Origin: Actinomycetes bacterium
GTDB lineage: Bacteria; Actinomycetota; Actinomycetes; Actinomycetales; Cellulomonadaceae
NCBI GenBank assembly: GCA_023389545.1
Contig: JAEWEI010000348.1
Span: forward strand, 1 to 7,071
Length of the DNA stretch: 7,071 nt
Direction: 5' to 3'
Shown here: one piece after another, positions 5,363 through 7,071 of the stretch
Position numbering within the stretch: the first letter of the stretch is position 1
Layout: every line of letters begins with the position of its first letter
Program-made: the position numbers and the translations under genes
Notes under the pieces: generated by a model
Database searches by the model: none
What the model saw: the letters and a program-made list of their open reading frames with translations, nothing else
What the model was told of the DNA's origin: nothing

Positions 5363-7069
5363 ATGGCCGACACCGCCGTCAGTCCGCAGCACGTCCCGCA
5401 GCGCGCCACCGACGTGATCGTCGTGGGGGCGGGCCTCGCGGGGCTCGTCACCGCCACCGAGCTCACCGCTGCCGGGCGGCACGTCACGCTCGTCGACGCC
5501 GAGGGCCCCGCGGCGCTGGGCGGCCAGGCGTGGTGGTCGTTCGGCGGCCTGTTCCTGGTCGACTCCCCCGAACAGCGCCGACTCGGGATCCGGGACTCCG
5601 CAGACCTGGCCCTGTCCGACTGGCTGGGCTCGGCGGACTTCGACGCGGACGGCGCCCCCGGCGGCGGCGACGAGTGGTCGCGCGCCTGGGCGGAGGGCTT
5701 CATCGACTTCGCCGCCGGCGAGCTGCGCCCGTGGCTGCACGCGCAGGGCGTGCGCTGGTTCCCCTTGGTGCAGTGGGCCGAGCGCGGCGGGTACCTGGCC
5801 GACGGGCACGGCAACTCGGTGCCCCGGTTCCACGTCACCTGGGGCACCGGGCCGGGGATCCTCGAGCCGTTCGTGCGGGCGGTGCTGGACGCGCGGGCCG
5901 CAGGGCTCCTCACAGGCTTGTTCCGGCGCCGCGTCACAGAGTTGGTGGTGACCGACGGCCGGGTCACCGGGGTGCGGGGGGACGTGCTGGCGGCCGACGG
6001 CGCGGCGCGCGGGGCGCCCAGCTCGCGTGAGGCCGTCGGGCAGTTCGAGCTGTCCGCGAGCGCCGTGGTCCTCGCCACTGGCGGCATCGGCGCCAACCAC
6101 GACCTGGTCCGGGCCAGGTGGCCCGAGCGTGCGGGGCGCATGCCCGAGCGGATGCTGTCCGGCGTGCCCGACCACGTGGACGGATCGGGCATCGAGGCTG
6201 CCCGAGGCGCGGGCGCCGCCGTGGTCCACGAGGACCGCATGTGGCACTACCCCGAGGGCGTGACGAACCACTCCCCCGTGTGGGGACGGCACGGCATCCG
6301 CATCCTGCCCGGTCCCAGCTCGTTGTGGCTCGACGCCGACGGCCACCGCCTGCCGCCGTCGCTGTTCCCGGGCTTCGACTCGCTGGGCGCCCTGCGGCAC
6401 ATCACGGGGCGCGGCGACGACCACTCCTGGTTCGTGCTGGACAAGACGATCCTGGGCGCCGAGTTCGCGCTCTCCGGCTCGGAGCAGAACCCCGACCTGA
6501 CCGGCAAGGACCTCGGCCTGCTGCTGCAGCGCGTGCGCCCGGGCGCCGTGGGCCCGGTCGAGGCGTTCGCCCAGCACTCGGAGGAGTTCCTGTGGGCGGA
6601 CACGCCGGCGGAGTTGGCGGCCCGGATGAACGCGCTGACCGGCGCGGACCGCATCGACCCGGGGCAGCTCGACCGGACGATCCGGGACCGCGACCACCAG
6701 GTGCGGACGAGCCTCGGAAAGGACCTGCAGGTCACCGCGACGGCGATGGCCCGCAGGTACGTCGTGGACCGTCTCATCCGGGTGGCCAAGCCGCATGAGC
6801 TGCTCGACCCCGCGCATGGCCCGCTGCTCGCGGTCCGGTTGTCGGTGCTGACCCGCAAGACGCTCGGCGGGCTCCTCACCGACACGGACGGCCAGGTGCT
6901 GCGCGCCGGTGGGGGCGCCTTGCCCGGGCTGTTCGCGGTGGGCGAGGCGTCGGGCTTCGGCGGCGGTGGCGCGCACGGGAGGCGCGCCCTCGAGGGCACG
7001 TTCCTGGGCGGCTGCCTGTTCACCGGGCGCACCACCGGGCGGGCGCTCGCCGATCAGCTCCGCGGCTGA
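5363..7069 (+). CDS. FAD-dependent dehydrogenase, Rv0785-like (fumarate reductase/KstD superfamily)
   Basis: This complete 568-residue flavoprotein resembles the conserved 'putative FAD-binding dehydrogenase' group (PRK12834-type; M. tuberculosis Rv0785). The Rossmann motif VGAGLAG (21-27), with D45 at the end of strand 2, binds ADP-ribose of FAD. Family blocks follow: GGQAWWSFGGLFLVDSPEQR (53-72), GGYLADGHGNSVPRFH (142-157), ATGGIGANHDLVR (238-250), GIRILPGPSSLW (311-322), ALSGSEQNPDLTGKD (369-383) and the C-terminal FAD site GEASGFGGGGAHG (527-539), then ALEGTFLGGCLF. No signal peptide or membrane segment is seen, so it should be cytoplasmic. Where ketosteroid dehydrogenases have a catalytic tyrosine in PFYA, it has GPLLA (486-490), followed by TRKTLGGL, so steroid activity should not be assumed. 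The substrate is unknown. ATG 5363 starts the family-like N-terminus; an upstream extension would lie inside glgX. It may be co-transcribed with glgX. Confidence 0.93.
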   Translation: MADTAVSPQHVPQRATDVIVVGAGLAGLVTATELTAAGRHVTLVDAEGPAALGGQAWWSFGGLFLVDSPEQRRLGIRDSADLALSDWLGSADFDADGAPGGGDEWSRAWAEGFIDFAAGELRPWLHAQGVRWFPLVQWAERGGYLADGHGNSVPRFHVTWGTGPGILEPFVRAVLDARAAGLLTGLFRRRVTELVVTDGRVTGVRGDVLAADGAARGAPSSREAVGQFELSASAVVLATGGIGANHDLVRARWPERAGRMPERMLSGVPDHVDGSGIEAARGAGAAVVHEDRMWHYPEGVTNHSPVWGRHGIRILPGPSSLWLDADGHRLPPSLFPGFDSLGALRHITGRGDDHSWFVLDKTILGAEFALSGSEQNPDLTGKDLGLLLQRVRPGAVGPVEAFAQHSEEFLWADTPAELAARMNALTGADRIDPGQLDRTIRDRDHQVRTSLGKDLQVTATAMARRYVVDRLIRVAKPHELLDPAHGPLLAVRLSVLTRKTLGGLLTDTDGQVLRAGGGALPGLFAVGEASGFGGGGAHGRRALEGTFLGGCLFTGRTTGRALADQLRG

Positions 7070-7071
7070 GT

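Noticed and set aside
5327..6976. 549-codon open frame antisense to the FAD-dependent dehydrogenase gene
   Set aside because: Low-complexity composition with no motif; the sense strand encodes a full-length conserved flavoprotein.

Overview
The window is very GC-rich (well above 65% by eye), with strong G/C third-position bias, frequent GTG starts and tight gene packing. The proteins look actinobacterial, for example the EtfB loop NEPRYPNFKGIMAARKKP and an Rv0785-like flavoprotein. A high-GC actinobacterium, possibly Micrococcales/Cellulomonadaceae, is the best guess, but the genus cannot be fixed from this sequence.

Layout, left to right. (1) Positions 1-18 on the minus strand look like the first six codons of a gene running out of the window. 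(2) A plus-strand APH-fold phosphotransferase (kinase) starts at 51 or 57, so positions 19-50 form a tiny divergent promoter region. (3) The kinase converges on a minus-strand etfB-etfA operon (2914 to 1104). A strong GC hairpin at 1067-1095 fills the 57-bp gap between them and probably terminates both transcripts. (4) etfB is divergent from a plus-strand glgX (start GTG 3069). The 154 bp between them is the largest gap in the window and holds the promoters and an imperfect palindrome. (5) A complete FAD-dependent dehydrogenase of the conserved Rv0785-like type starts 20 bp after glgX and ends at 7069, two bases before the window edge. No stretch over 300 bases lacks a gene.

Function. EtfBA is the soluble electron carrier that takes electrons from acyl-CoA and other flavoprotein dehydrogenases. 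GlgX removes the alpha-1,6 branches of glycogen. The terminal flavoprotein belongs to the fumarate reductase/ketosteroid dehydrogenase superfamily and has no assigned substrate. The genes look like ordinary core-metabolism neighbours, not one dedicated pathway. I see no mobile element, CRISPR array, RNA gene or defence system.

The most interesting signal is at the starts. Each of the five genes that begins a transcription unit, or could begin one, has an ANNNT-type -10 element ending 6-7 nt before its start codon, which is the geometry of leaderless mRNA. The one clearly operon-internal gene, etfA, has a classical GGAGGA ribosome binding site instead.
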